Shown here: piece after piece, positions 25,776 through 34,995 of the stretch
How the letters are laid out: every line of letters starts with the position of its first letter
How positions within the stretch are numbered: position 1 is the first letter of the stretch
From: Streptomyces melanogenes
GTDB lineage: Bacteria; Actinomycetota; Actinomycetes; Streptomycetales; Streptomycetaceae
Assembly (NCBI RefSeq): GCF_014649795.1
Contig: NZ_BMTS01000012.1
Span: 124,001 to 188,000, forward strand
Reading direction: 5' to 3'
DNA: 64,000 nt
The notes under the pieces: model-generated
Seen by the model: only the letters and a program-made list of their open reading frames with translations
Told to the model about the DNA's origin: nothing
Databases searched by the model: none
Made by a program: the position numbers and the translations under genes

Positions 25776-26624
25776 GTGGCCGATTCACCGACCGCTCGCC
25801 GGCGTCGATTGGCGATCGAACTCAAGAAGCTGCGTGAGAACAGCAGGCTGACCTGCAACCAAGTCGGAGAAGCACTGACGTGGAGCGGCTCCAAGGTGAA
25901 CCGACTGGAGACGGGGAGCGGGCGCGTCCAACCATCCGACGTCGACGTCTTGTGCCGCTTCTACAACACGAGCGACGACCTGCGGACCCTCCTCATGGCA
26001 CTGGCCAAGGACTCCAAGGTGCGTGGATGGTGGCAGGCACACGGCACGGGAGTGCCGCGCTGGTTCACCGGTTACGTGGGCTTCGAACAGGCGGCTTCGA
26101 GTCTGCGTCAGTACCAGTGCGAGTTCGTCCCCGGCCTCATGCAAACCCCGGAATACACCGCAGAGTTGCATCGGGCGTCGAACCAGCTACCCGCAGCAGA
26201 CCTCGAACGGGCCGTAGCAGTCCGCATGGAACGGCAGGCCCTTCTCACCCGAGCATCGCCTCCGGACGCCTGGTTCATCGTGCACGAAAGCGTGCTGCGC
26301 CACGTCATCGGTGATCCCAAACTGATGTATGGGCAACTGGAACGGATGCTCGCTGTCAGCGAGTTGGACAACGTAACCCTCCAGGTTCTGCCGTTCTCCG
26401 CGGGTAGCTATCCCGCAACCGGTGCGTTCACCATTCTCGGGTTTCCCGAACGAGAGGATCCCGACCTCGTCTATCGAGACGGTTTGACCGACGCCACCTA
26501 TCTGGAGACGTCGCATGATGTAGAGCAGTACTCCAGGGCCTTCGACAACCTTCGGGCTCTCGCGTCGAGCCCGGCACGGTCGACGGACTTGATCAGGCGC
26601 GTGATGGAGGTGCACTCCCGATGA
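25776..26624 (+). CDS. XRE-family regulator with DUF5753 (WhiJ-like)
   Basis: The 282-residue protein has an N-terminal helix-turn-helix (RLTCNQVGEALTWSGSKVNRLE, about 24-45, with VNRLETG typical of the group) and a C-terminal DUF5753 domain (FVPGLMQTPEYTAEL, DPDLVYRDGLTDATYLE). GTG 25776 has GGAG seven bases upstream. The ATGA overlap with the DUF397 gene shows co-translation. Paralogues such as WhiJ act on Streptomyces development with their DUF397 partner. The target is likely its own promoter. Confidence 0.87.
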   Translation: MADSPTARRRRLAIELKKLRENSRLTCNQVGEALTWSGSKVNRLETGSGRVQPSDVDVLCRFYNTSDDLRTLLMALAKDSKVRGWWQAHGTGVPRWFTGYVGFEQAASSLRQYQCEFVPGLMQTPEYTAELHRASNQLPAADLERAVAVRMERQALLTRASPPDAWFIVHESVLRHVIGDPKLMYGQLERMLAVSELDNVTLQVLPFSAGSYPATGAFTILGFPEREDPDLVYRDGLTDATYLETSHDVEQYSRAFDNLRALASSPARSTDLIRRVMEVHSR

Positions 26625-26836
26625 GCACAACAACGTGTCCCGACACAGACGACGGATGGTTCAAGAGCAGCTACAGCAACGGATCAGGAGGAGAGTGCGT
26701 CGAGGCGGCCTTCCTGCCCCTCGGAACCACCATCCGCGACTCCAAGCACCCCACCGGCCCCCGCCTCCAGTTCTCCGCCCCCAGCTGGGATGCCTTCGTC
26801 ACCGCCCTCCGGGCAGACCGGATGCCCGCCGCCTGA
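26621..26836 (+). CDS. DUF397 small protein
   Basis: The 71-residue DUF397 protein has the hallmark WFKSSYSNGSGGECVEAA and the ending in WDAFVTALR. It overlaps the XRE gene by ATGA. In the known pairs the DUF397 protein antagonises the XRE/DUF5753 partner. It is short but unmistakable. Confidence 0.9.
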   Translation: MSTTTCPDTDDGWFKSSYSNGSGGECVEAAFLPLGTTIRDSKHPTGPRLQFSAPSWDAFVTALRADRMPAA

Positions 26837-26889
26837 CCGCGCCCATTAGCCTCGGACCGGACACTCCACAGACGCGCAGGAGGCACGAC

Positions 26890-27192
26890 ATGGCCAAGGT
26901 TTCGGCAGCAGCTATAGCCGCGGGTGGGCTCGTGGGTGGGTATGCGACCGCCCGGTGGACCAAGAAGCGGCCGCTCGGTGGGGTGGCGTTGGCCGCTGCC
27001 GGGGCCGTGGCCGCTCGGGAGTGGAAGCAGGCGGCCGGGACCAAGGCGGCCGTCGGGCTCACCGCGGCCTATGTCGCCGCGTTCGCCGGGTCGCACCCCC
27101 TCGCCAAGAAGGTCGGCGCCTGGCCGTCCGTGTTCGCTGTGGCGGGTGGGGTTGCCGTGGCCTCCTGGGCCGTCACCAGGAAAAATGCCTAG
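26890..27192 (+). CDS. Small Gly/Ala-rich membrane protein
   Basis: The 100-residue protein begins at ATG 26890 after an AGGAGG ribosome site. It consists mainly of Ala/Gly/Val segments that could form about three short membrane helices (AAIAAGGLVGGYATA, GGVALAAAGAVAA, VFAVAGGVAVASWAV), separated by Lys/Arg. It returns to the very GC-rich base use of the core, so the island probably ends before it. Unknown function. Confidence 0.6.
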   Translation: MAKVSAAAIAAGGLVGGYATARWTKKRPLGGVALAAAGAVAAREWKQAAGTKAAVGLTAAYVAAFAGSHPLAKKVGAWPSVFAVAGGVAVASWAVTRKNA

Positions 27193-27552
27193 CCGAGAAC
27201 GGGAACCGTTTGAACGCTGGGAGCGACTCGTACGTACGTAACATCGCACACTGCGACTCCCCGCAGGATGGAACCCGCTGGGTGCGTGGCCACGCAGAGC
27301 AGGGACAGGACTGCGGTCACGCGCCCAGTAGGGGAAGTGAAGCGTGAGGAGCCGCCGGACGCCCGCCCTTAGGCAACACTCCGCTGCCCGGCCGCAGGCC
27401 CCGCACCGCACCCCGGCCCGGGAGCCCCCGCCCCGCACCACACACCGGCCCGGCCCGGCCGCCAGGCCCCGCACCACACGCCGACCCGGCCGCCCCGCAC
27501 CCCCGCCCGGGAGCGCCCGCACCGCACCCCCACCCCAAAACCGCCCCCCCCC
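27193..27552. other. 360-bp non-coding gap with C-rich low-complexity tract
   Basis: The second half (about 27360-27552) is C-rich on the plus strand with irregular repeats of CGGCCC, CCCCGC and GCACC units. The first half holds a GTACGTACG tract near 27228. I see no gene, tRNA or family A/B repeat. It follows the small membrane gene (+) and faces the end of the DUF445 gene (-), so terminators may be hidden in it. Confidence 0.55.
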
Positions 27553-28863
27553 TTACCCCCCAACCCCCCGAGCCACCGCAAAGATCACCAACCCCGCCAG
27601 CGCCCCCACCACCGTCCCGTTGATCCGGATGAACTGGAGGTCGCGGCCGATGTGGGCCTCGATCTTCTTCGACGTGTCGTCCGCGTCCCAGGAGCGGACC
27701 GTGTCGGTGATCAGGGACGTGATCTCCTTGCGGTACGTGGAGACCACGTACGCCGCCGCGTCCTGGACCCAGCCGTCCACCTTCGACTGGAGGCGGGTGT
27801 CCGTCGAGAGGCGGGCGCCCAGGGACAGGAGGGACGCCCTCGCTCGCAGGCGCAGCTCGCTGCGCTCGTCCTCCGCCGCCGCGATGATCATCGCGCGGAC
27901 CGATGACCAGGCGGACGCGATGACGTCCTGGACCTCCGGGCGGGACAGGACATCGGACTTCAGGCGTTCCACCTTCGCCCGCGTCTCCGTGTCCGACTGG
28001 AGGTCCGCCGCGAAGTCCGCCAGGAAGCGGTCCAAGGCGCCCCGCGCCGGATGCGACGGCATGTCGCGCATCTCCGTGACGAAGCGGAGCAGCTCCTTGT
28101 AGACCCGTTCGCCTACCTTCTTGTCCACGAAGCGCGGGGTCCAGCCGGGGGCACCCCCCTGCACCGCCTCCATCACCGAGTCCCCGTGCAGCACCAGCCA
28201 GTCGTGCGCCCTCGCGCACACCAGGTCCACCACCCGGCGGTGGCCGCCGTCCGCGACCACCTTCTCCAGGGTCTTGCCGATGCCCGGGGCGATCTCCGCC
28301 GCGTCCGCCCGGCGGGTGATCGCCTCCCCGACCACCGCCTGGACGTCCGAGTCCCGCAGGACCGTCAGCGCGCCGCGCAGTGCCGTGGCCAGTTCCGAGG
28401 TCACCCTGTCCGCGTGGGCCGGCTCCGCCAGCCAGGTGCCCATGCGGGCGCCTATCCCCAGCGCGCCCAGTCGTGTCCGGACCACCTCCGGCGACAGGAA
28501 GTTCTCCCCCACGAACGAGCCAAGCGACTCGCCCAGCTGGTCCTTCTTGTTCGGGATGATCGCCGTGTGCGGGATCGGGACGCCCAGCGGGTGGCGGAAC
28601 AGGGCCGTCACCGCGAACCAGTCCGCCAGTGCGCCCACCATCCCCGCCTCGGCCGCCGCCGCGACGTACGCCGCCCAGGAGCCCGCGCCCGAGCGGTCCG
28701 CCCAGGTCGCTAGGGCGAAGACCAGCGCCACGAAGAGCAGCAGGCCGGTCGCCATTGTCTTCATACGGCGCACGCCGCGGCGCTTCTCCTCGTCCGCCGC
28801 CGTGTACGAGAACGGGGGCAGGTGCGCGGGCTCCGCCGCCCCGGCCGCATCAGTACGTTCCAT
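27553..28863 (-). CDS. DUF445 membrane protein
   Basis: The 436-residue protein has two N-terminal membrane helices (TGLLLFVALVFALATWA and AYVAAAAEAGMVGALADWFAVTALF), the family signature GALADWFAVTALFRHPLG.IPHTAIIPNKK, a long helical cytosolic or periplasmic region, and a C-terminal helix (GTVVGALAGLVIFAVARG). ATG 28863 is used since the first ten codons of the longer frame are Arg-rich. DUF445 proteins are widespread membrane proteins of unknown role. Confidence 0.85.
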   Translation of the reverse strand: MERTDAAGAAEPAHLPPFSYTAADEEKRRGVRRMKTMATGLLLFVALVFALATWADRSGAGSWAAYVAAAAEAGMVGALADWFAVTALFRHPLGVPIPHTAIIPNKKDQLGESLGSFVGENFLSPEVVRTRLGALGIGARMGTWLAEPAHADRVTSELATALRGALTVLRDSDVQAVVGEAITRRADAAEIAPGIGKTLEKVVADGGHRRVVDLVCARAHDWLVLHGDSVMEAVQGGAPGWTPRFVDKKVGERVYKELLRFVTEMRDMPSHPARGALDRFLADFAADLQSDTETRAKVERLKSDVLSRPEVQDVIASAWSSVRAMIIAAAEDERSELRLRARASLLSLGARLSTDTRLQSKVDGWVQDAAAYVVSTYRKEITSLITDTVRSWDADDTSKKIEAHIGRDLQFIRINGTVVGALAGLVIFAVARGVGG

Positions 28864-28975
28864 TCGCTCCGCCCGTCCACGCGCACGCACCACCCCGTAC
28901 GCAATTGTCCCTACATGAGGGACTCCCGGCGCGCACGTCGAGTTCCCGCGGGAAGGGTGAACCCGTCGCGGGCCC

Positions 28976-29653
28976 TCAGCCCAGTTCCTTGCGGGGCGTC
29001 CCGCCCAGCCCCCGCTTCGCCGCCTTCCGCTGCTTGCGCTCCACGCCGATGCCGCCCATCAGGGCGAATCCCGTCACCGTCACCCGCGGCGAGCCCGGTG
29101 TGCCCTCGCCCGTCGCCTTGTCGCCGAAGCCGCCCATCAGACCGAAGCCCCGAACCCGCACCGTCAGCTCGGGCGGGACCGTCACCCCCATACCGCCCAT
29201 GATCGTGAAGCAGCGGATCACCGTCTCGGCGGACTCGAAGCGGGCCTCGCGCAGGTCGATGTCGCCGCCGCCCCACATCGCGAACGCGGTGAACTTCCGG
29301 CCGATCGTCCACGTGCCTTTGCGGCCGAACCCTCCCCAGAACGCGAAGGCGCCCCGCGAGGTCGCCTCGCCGCCGATCCTCGACGGCCAGTCGACAACCC
29401 CGGAGGCCTCCGGGGAAGGTGAAGGTGCCAAAGAACGCGCCCCCGGCGTCGGCAGGTCCCGTACCAGCGGCGCCAACTCCCCGTGCGTGCGCGCCTTGTA
29501 CGCCTTCTCCAGGCGCTCCTCGAACTCCTCCATGTCGAGCCGCCCCTCGGCCACCGCCTCGCGCAGCGCCTCCGCCACCCGCTCGCGTTCCGCGTCCGAT
29601 GCCCGCATCTCGGGGAGACCCGCCCCCGACTCCCCCGAAGGTTCACTCGTCAT
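28976..29653 (-). CDS. DUF1707 protein with LiaF-like C-terminus
   Basis: The 225-residue protein carries a DUF1707 domain at residues 15-70 (MRASDAERERVAEALREAVAEGRLDMEEFEERL in pieces), then a LiaF-like beta-helical domain in which GG-F-like repeats recur (FTIMGGMGV, GFGLMGGFG, GFALMGGIG). No membrane helix is obvious. Such proteins occur near cell-envelope stress systems. It ends a run of leftward genes and lies 9 bp downstream of nothing but the ATPase stop, so it could be co-transcribed with the ABC-2 exporter. Confidence 0.8.
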   Translation of the reverse strand: MTSEPSGESGAGLPEMRASDAERERVAEALREAVAEGRLDMEEFEERLEKAYKARTHGELAPLVRDLPTPGARSLAPSPSPEASGVVDWPSRIGGEATSRGAFAFWGGFGRKGTWTIGRKFTAFAMWGGGDIDLREARFESAETVIRCFTIMGGMGVTVPPELTVRVRGFGLMGGFGDKATGEGTPGSPRVTVTGFALMGGIGVERKQRKAAKRGLGGTPRKELG

Positions 29654-29662
29654 ACCGCCAGC

Positions 29663-30628
29663 CTAATGAAGGCCCCGGTCGGCGTACATCCGGGCGATCA
29701 CCGACTCGATGTCCGGCTCCCGCACCGAAAGGTCGACCAGCGGATACCTCTCCGCGATCTTCGCCACCAGCGGTGCCGCCGACGCCGACGCCGGGAACGC
29801 CAGCCACTGCCGCGGCCCCTCGACCTTCACCACGCGCGCGTCCGCGAGCTCGATCGGCGCCAGCTCGCGCTCCAGGTCGACCACCAGGGTGCGCTCGCTG
29901 CCCCCGACCTCGTGCAGCCCGGCCAGCGCGCCGTCATACACCAGACGGCCGTGGTCGATCACCATCACGCGCTCGCAGAGCTGCTCGATGTCGGTCAGGT
30001 CGTGGGTCGTCAGGAGGACCGTAGTGCCGCGCTCCTTGTTCAAGTCCCGCAGGAAGGTGCGTACTTTCGCCTTGCTCACCACGTCCAGGCCGATCGTCGG
30101 CTCGTCCAGGTACAGCACCTCCGGGTCGTGCAGCAGGGCCGCCGCGATGTCGCCCCGCATCCGCTGGCCCAGCGACAGCTGGCGTACGGGCACGTCCAAC
30201 AGCTCACCCAGGTCGAGGAGTTCGACGCACCGGTCCAGGTTCGCGCGGAAGCGGTCGTCGGGGATGCGGTACATGCGGTGGGCCAGGCGGTACGAGTCGT
30301 ACAGCGGCAGGTCCCACCAGAGGGTGGTGCGCTGGCCGAAGACCACGCCGATGCGGCGGGCCAGGCGGGTGCGCTCGCGGGAGGGGTCGAGGCCCGCCAC
30401 GCGCACCTGGCCGCCGCTGGGGGTCAGGATGCCGGTCAGCATCTTGATGGTGGTGGACTTTCCGGCGCCGTTGGGGCCGATGTAGCCGACCATCTCGCCG
30501 CGCGGCACCGAGAAGGTGATCCCGTCGACCGCCCTGACCTGCTTGCGCTCGCGCCGCAGCCGCCGCCCGTTCTTGCGGCGCACCTCGAAGACCTTCTCGA
30601 CTCCGTCGAGTTGGATCACGTCAGTCAT
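29663..30628 (-). CDS. ABC-2 type exporter ATP-binding protein
   Basis: The 321-residue ATPase has Walker A GPNGAGKS, a Q-loop in VVFGQRTTLWWDLPL, signature LSLGQRMR, Walker B VLYLDEP and H-loop TTHDL. The variant LSLGQRMR signature and the GQR..LWWDLP text are typical of the subgroup that works with two ABC-2 permeases. It is the last of three overlapping or close genes (permeases at 31502-32302 and 30640-31509). Substrate unknown. Confidence 0.9.
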   Translation of the reverse strand: MTDVIQLDGVEKVFEVRRKNGRRLRRERKQVRAVDGITFSVPRGEMVGYIGPNGAGKSTTIKMLTGILTPSGGQVRVAGLDPSRERTRLARRIGVVFGQRTTLWWDLPLYDSYRLAHRMYRIPDDRFRANLDRCVELLDLGELLDVPVRQLSLGQRMRGDIAAALLHDPEVLYLDEPTIGLDVVSKAKVRTFLRDLNKERGTTVLLTTHDLTDIEQLCERVMVIDHGRLVYDGALAGLHEVGGSERTLVVDLERELAPIELADARVVKVEGPRQWLAFPASASAAPLVAKIAERYPLVDLSVREPDIESVIARMYADRGLH

Positions 30629-30639
30629 GCCTCACTCCC

Positions 30640-31509
30640 TCAGCTTCCCGTGCTCCGGTACGCCCGCAGGCCCGCCCGCCACGCGGCCCCCGCCAGCGCG
30701 CAGCAGCCCGCCGCCACCAGCGGGGGCGTGAACGCCACCCATTGCGGCAGGTCCAGCGGGTACGGCCGGTCGAGGACGTACATCGCGGGCAGCCAGTTCA
30801 CGAAGGCCAGCGGGACCACGAAGGTCACCCCGCGCACCATGTCCTTGGCGAAGACCGTCGGCGGGTACTGGAGCATCTGATTTCCCCCGTACGTGAAGGA
30901 GTTCTGCACCTCGGAGGCGTCCTGCGCGACGAACTGGAACGCCCCGCCCGCCACGAACACCGCCGCGAAGATCGCACCGCCGCTCAGCAGCATCAGCGGG
31001 ATCATCAGCGCCCGCAGCGGCGTCCAGTGGACGTCCAGTGTCAGCAGCGCGTAGCCGAGGACGAGCAGCCCCTGGGTGATCCGGCCGAGGCGGCGCAGCG
31101 CGAACCGGTCCGCCGCGACCTGGGCGAGCACCGGCACCGGGCGCACGAGCAGCGTGTCGAGCGTGCCGTCGCGCACCCGGCGCCCGAGCCGGTCCATCGA
31201 CCCCATCACCAGGTCCGCGAGCCCGAACGCGGCGCCCGACGCGCCGTACAGGAACGCCACTTCGGGCAGCGTGTAGCCGCCCAGCGCGTCGATGTGCGAG
31301 AACATCAGCAGGATCGCCACGAAGTCGAGCCCGGTCGCCAGGAAGTTGCCGAGCGCCGTCATCAGGAAGGACGCCCGATAGGCCAGCGTGGAGCGGATCC
31401 ACATGCCGGCGATCAGGCGGTACGCGCGGACGCCCTCGGCGGCGCCGCGCAGTCGCCCGACGGGCGCGTCCCTGTGCCGAACCGTCACCTCGGCCACCGT
31501 CTCAGCCAC
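30640..31509 (-). CDS. ABC-2 family permease, second subunit
   Basis: The 289-residue membrane protein has six predicted helices, with the family text GSMDRLGRRVRDGTLDTLLVRPVPVL near the middle and QYPPTVFAKDMVRGVTFVVPLAFVNWLPA near the end. The GTG at 31509 overlaps the first permease stop by 8 bp. A longer open frame upstream is merely the shadow of the first permease. It acts with the ATPase 11 bp downstream. Confidence 0.84.
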   Translation of the reverse strand: MAETVAEVTVRHRDAPVGRLRGAAEGVRAYRLIAGMWIRSTLAYRASFLMTALGNFLATGLDFVAILLMFSHIDALGGYTLPEVAFLYGASGAAFGLADLVMGSMDRLGRRVRDGTLDTLLVRPVPVLAQVAADRFALRRLGRITQGLLVLGYALLTLDVHWTPLRALMIPLMLLSGGAIFAAVFVAGGAFQFVAQDASEVQNSFTYGGNQMLQYPPTVFAKDMVRGVTFVVPLAFVNWLPAMYVLDRPYPLDLPQWVAFTPPLVAAGCCALAGAAWRAGLRAYRSTGS

Positions 31510-32302
31510 CCTGCACCACCACCCGTCGCGTCGCCGCCGCCTGGAGCAGGCGCCCGGTGCCGAGCAGCAGCGCGGCCCAGCCGAGCTGGAAGCCGTACGC
31601 CCCCACCAGGCCCCAGCCCGTGTGGCGGCCGAGCAGGACGTCGGCCGGGATCTGGAGCAGCGACGACCAGGGCAGCGCCCGCGCCACCTCGCCCAGGGCG
31701 CCCGGGAAGACGTTGAGCGGCAGCAGCATCCCGGAGAAGAAGACCCCGCCGAGCCACGCCATCTGCGCCATACCCGCCCCGTCGAGCAGCCAGAACGCGG
31801 AGAGCGCCACCAGATAGCGGATCGAGAAGCTGACCAGGACGCCGAGGAAGACCGCGAGCAGGAACGCCAGCCAGGTGCGCGGGTCGGCGGGCAGCGCCAG
31901 GTCGAAGGCGAGCGCGCCGAACGCCAGCGGCACCACCCCGCGCCCGAGCAGATGGAAGGCGGCCCGGCCCACGTCGCCCGCCAGCCACCACAGTTGGAGG
32001 TCGGCGGGACGGTACAGGTCGATCGCGATGTCACCCGTACGGATGCGTTCGACGAGCTCGTCCTCGAAGCCACCGCCCATCATGGCGACCGTCATGATCA
32101 GGGCCTGTCCCAGCCACACATAGGTCAGCGCCTGGGACTGGTCGTAGCCGCCCAAACCCGGCCGGACACTCCACAGGGCCATATAGGTGTACGCCATGAT
32201 CGCGCCGAAGACGGTGTTGGTGAACACCCCTGCCGCCGTGGCGATCCGGTACGTCGTATGGCGCCGGAACCCACCTGCGGCAACGATCGCGTACAGCCGC
32301 AT
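31502..32302 (-). CDS. ABC-2 family permease, first subunit
   Basis: The 266-residue membrane protein has around six helices (TYVWLGQALIMTVAMMGGG, FLLAVFLGVLVSFSIRYLVAL and others) with FEDELVERIRTGDIAIDLYRPADLQ, the counterpart of the DGTLDTLLVRP segment of its partner. ATG 32302 follows GGAGGTG. It opens the leftward exporter operon. Confidence 0.86.
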   Translation of the reverse strand: MRLYAIVAAGGFRRHTTYRIATAAGVFTNTVFGAIMAYTYMALWSVRPGLGGYDQSQALTYVWLGQALIMTVAMMGGGFEDELVERIRTGDIAIDLYRPADLQLWWLAGDVGRAAFHLLGRGVVPLAFGALAFDLALPADPRTWLAFLLAVFLGVLVSFSIRYLVALSAFWLLDGAGMAQMAWLGGVFFSGMLLPLNVFPGALGEVARALPWSSLLQIPADVLLGRHTGWGLVGAYGFQLGWAALLLGTGRLLQAAATRRVVVQGG

Positions 32303-32471
32303 CACACCACCTCCCCGTCCGGTCCGTGTATGAAGGGCCCGCACCCCTGCGCGCCAAAGCGCACGACCCTAGTACCGCCCGGCGGTCCACCGCGACGGCT
32401 TTTCCCCGGCCGGGCGTGCAATATGGGCGTACAACGCGAATCACCCGATACAGCCCAGTGGCGAGAGAGAC

Positions 32472-34982
32472 ATGAGCGACGACGAGCAGCCACCCCGGCC
32501 CCCTCAACAGGGCTGGGCCCCTCGGGACCTCAGCGCCACCGGCCCCGACGCCCCCGCCGCACCCGGCGACGGCGCACCGGGCCAGGGCGAGGAGAACGGC
32601 ACCGGCAAGGGCAAGAAGAAGCGGCCCAAGCGGACCGGCTGGCGGCGCCTCGTCCCCACCTGGCGGATGGTCCTCGGCACCGTCCTCGCCGTCGCCCTGC
32701 TGCTCATCGGCGGCTTCATCGCCGGCTACACGCTCGTCCACATCCCGCCCGCCAACGCCACCGCGACCGCCCAGTCCAACGTCTTCCTGTACGCCGACGG
32801 CAGCCAGCTCGCCCGGGACGGCGAGATCAACCGCGAGAACGTCCGGCTCGCCCAGATCCCGCTCACCGTCCAGCACACCGTCCTCGCCGCCGAGGACCGC
32901 GACTTCTACTCCGAACGGGCGGTCGACCCCAAGGCGATGGTCCGCGCCGCCTGGAACACCCTCACCGGCAAGGGCAAGCAGTCCGGCTCCACCATCACCC
33001 AGCAGTACGTGAAGAACTACTACCTGGGCCAGGAGCAGACCATCAGCCGCAAGGTGAAGGAGTTCTTCATCGCGATCAAGCTGAACCGCGAGGTCAGCAA
33101 GGCGGACATCCTGGAGGGCTACCTCAACACCAGCTACTTCGGCCGCAACGCCTACGGCATCCAGGCCGCCGCCCAGGCCTACTACGGCAAGGACATCGAG
33201 AAGGTCACCACCGCCGAGGGCGCCTATCTGGCCTCACTGCTCAACGCCCCCAGCGCGTACGACGTGGTGGCGCACCCGGAGAACAAGGCCAAGGCCGTGG
33301 CGCGCTGGAACTACGTGCTCGACGGCATGGTCAAGAAGAAGTGGATGACCCCCGCCGAGCGGGCCGCCACCACCTTCCCCATGCCGGGCAAGGTGCGGCC
33401 CGCCGCCGGGATGGCCGGACAGCGCGGCTACGTAGTCGAAGCCGTCAAGGACTATCTGACCAGCAACAAGGTCATCGACGAGAACACCCTGGCCAAAGGT
33501 GGCTACCGGATCACCACCACGCTCCAGAAGGCCAAGCAGGACGCGTTCGTCGCCGCCGTCGACGACAAGGTGATGTCGCAGGTCAGCGGCGACCGCAAGG
33601 TGGACCGCAACGTCCGCGTCGGCGGCGCCTCCATCGACCCGGACAGCGGCAAGGTGCTCGCGATGTACGGCGGCATCGACTACACCAAGCAGTACGTCAA
33701 CAACGCGACCCGGCGCGACTACCAGGTCGGCTCGACGTTCAAGCCCTTCGTCTTCACCTCGGCCGTCGAGAACGGCTCCAAGACGCAGGACGGGCGCACC
33801 ATCACCCCGAACACGATCTACGACGGCACCAACAAGCGCTTCGTACAGGGCTGGTCGGGCACCCCGTACAACCCCGCGAACGAGGACGACAAGTCGTACG
33901 GGCCGATCACCGTCCGGTCCGCCACCGACCTCTCGGTGAACGCGGTGTACGCGCAGATGGCCGTCGACGTCGGCCCCAAGACCGTCCGTCAGACCGCCGT
34001 CGACCTCGGCATCCCCTCCAGCACCCCCGACATGCCCAACGGGCCGTCCATCGCGCTCGGCACCGCCACCGCCTCCGTGCTGGACATGACCGAGGCGTAC
34101 GCGACGCTCGCCAACCACGGCAAGCACGGCACGTACACGATGGTCGAGTCCGTCACCAAGGACGGCGAGAAGGTGGACCTGCCCTCGCAGGACGACAAGC
34201 AGGCCGTCAGCCGCGAGGCCGCCGACACCACCACCTCGATCCTGCAGAGCGTGGTGGAGGGCGGCACCGGTACGGCCGCGCAGGCCTCCGGCCGTGCGGC
34301 GGCGGGCAAGACCGGCACCGCCGAGGACGACAAGGCGGCCTGGTTCGCGGGCTACACGCCCGATCTGGCCACCGTGGTCGCCGTGATGGGCCAGGACCCC
34401 GACACGGGCGCCCAGAAGCCGCTGTACGGGGCGCTGGGGCTGGACCGGATGAACGGCGGCGGGCCGCCCGCGCGGGTGTGGGCGCAGTACACGGCGGGCG
34501 CCCTCAAGGGCACCGAGCCGCAGGACTTCGACCTCCAGCTCCAGGAGGGCGCGTCCGTGCCGCCGCCGGTCGAGACGCAGGCCCCCAACCCGAACAACCC
34601 GAACCCGCCGGGCCAGACCGAGGGCCAGGACCAGGGCCAGACGCAAGGGCAGACCCAGGGGCAGACGCAGGGCCAGACCCAGGGCGGCACCACCAACGGC
34701 GGCACGACCACGGGCGGGACGACGGGCGGCACGACCGGGGGCACCACCGGCGCCACGACCAACGGCGGCACCACGAACGGCGGCACCACCGGAGGCCCGA
34801 CCAACGGCGGCACCACCACGGGCGGCACCACCGACGGCGGCACCACCGGAGGAACCACGGACGGCGGCACCACCAACGGCGGGACCACGGCGGGCACGGA
34901 GGGCGGCGCCACCACGGCCGGCACGACGACGGGAACGACGGCCGGCGGCGCCAACCGCCCACGCCGCCAGCCGCGCGGGTAG
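32472..34982 (+). CDS. Class A penicillin-binding protein with Thr/Gly-rich repeat tail
   Basis: The 836-residue bifunctional enzyme has a disordered cytosolic head (1-66), a membrane helix (67-90), a glycosyltransferase domain with catalytic Glu141 (AAEDRDFY) and ITQQYVKN, and a transpeptidase domain with Ser421 (STFK), Ser488 (SVN) and Lys613 (KTGT). From about residue 700 the rest is low-complexity: GQTQ units then NGGTT/GGTT units. It polymerises and crosslinks peptidoglycan. The tail, about 135 residues outside the membrane, is long for the family. The gene is divergent from the ABC-2 exporter. Confidence 0.92.
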   Translation: MSDDEQPPRPPQQGWAPRDLSATGPDAPAAPGDGAPGQGEENGTGKGKKKRPKRTGWRRLVPTWRMVLGTVLAVALLLIGGFIAGYTLVHIPPANATATAQSNVFLYADGSQLARDGEINRENVRLAQIPLTVQHTVLAAEDRDFYSERAVDPKAMVRAAWNTLTGKGKQSGSTITQQYVKNYYLGQEQTISRKVKEFFIAIKLNREVSKADILEGYLNTSYFGRNAYGIQAAAQAYYGKDIEKVTTAEGAYLASLLNAPSAYDVVAHPENKAKAVARWNYVLDGMVKKKWMTPAERAATTFPMPGKVRPAAGMAGQRGYVVEAVKDYLTSNKVIDENTLAKGGYRITTTLQKAKQDAFVAAVDDKVMSQVSGDRKVDRNVRVGGASIDPDSGKVLAMYGGIDYTKQYVNNATRRDYQVGSTFKPFVFTSAVENGSKTQDGRTITPNTIYDGTNKRFVQGWSGTPYNPANEDDKSYGPITVRSATDLSVNAVYAQMAVDVGPKTVRQTAVDLGIPSSTPDMPNGPSIALGTATASVLDMTEAYATLANHGKHGTYTMVESVTKDGEKVDLPSQDDKQAVSREAADTTTSILQSVVEGGTGTAAQASGRAAAGKTGTAEDDKAAWFAGYTPDLATVVAVMGQDPDTGAQKPLYGALGLDRMNGGGPPARVWAQYTAGALKGTEPQDFDLQLQEGASVPPPVETQAPNPNNPNPPGQTEGQDQGQTQGQTQGQTQGQTQGGTTNGGTTTGGTTGGTTGGTTGATTNGGTTNGGTTGGPTNGGTTTGGTTDGGTTGGTTDGGTTNGGTTAGTEGGATTAGTTTGTTAGGANRPRRQPRG
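34606..34960 (+). repeat. In-frame coding repeats of the PBP tail
   Basis: The first block is CAGGGCCAGACC-like 12-bp units (Gly-Gln-Thr-Gln, about five copies near 34620-34680), followed by about 20 imperfect GGCGGCACCACC units that encode Gly-Gly-Thr-Thr, often preceded by Asn. The repeats keep frame and vary at third positions, which points to selection at protein level. They are prone to slippage. Confidence 0.85.
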
Positions 34983-34995
34983 CCCCGGTCCGCCG

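Noticed and set aside
34606..34960. CRISPR-like repeat array
   Set aside because: The units are short, adjacent, keep reading frame in the PBP gene and have no spacers.
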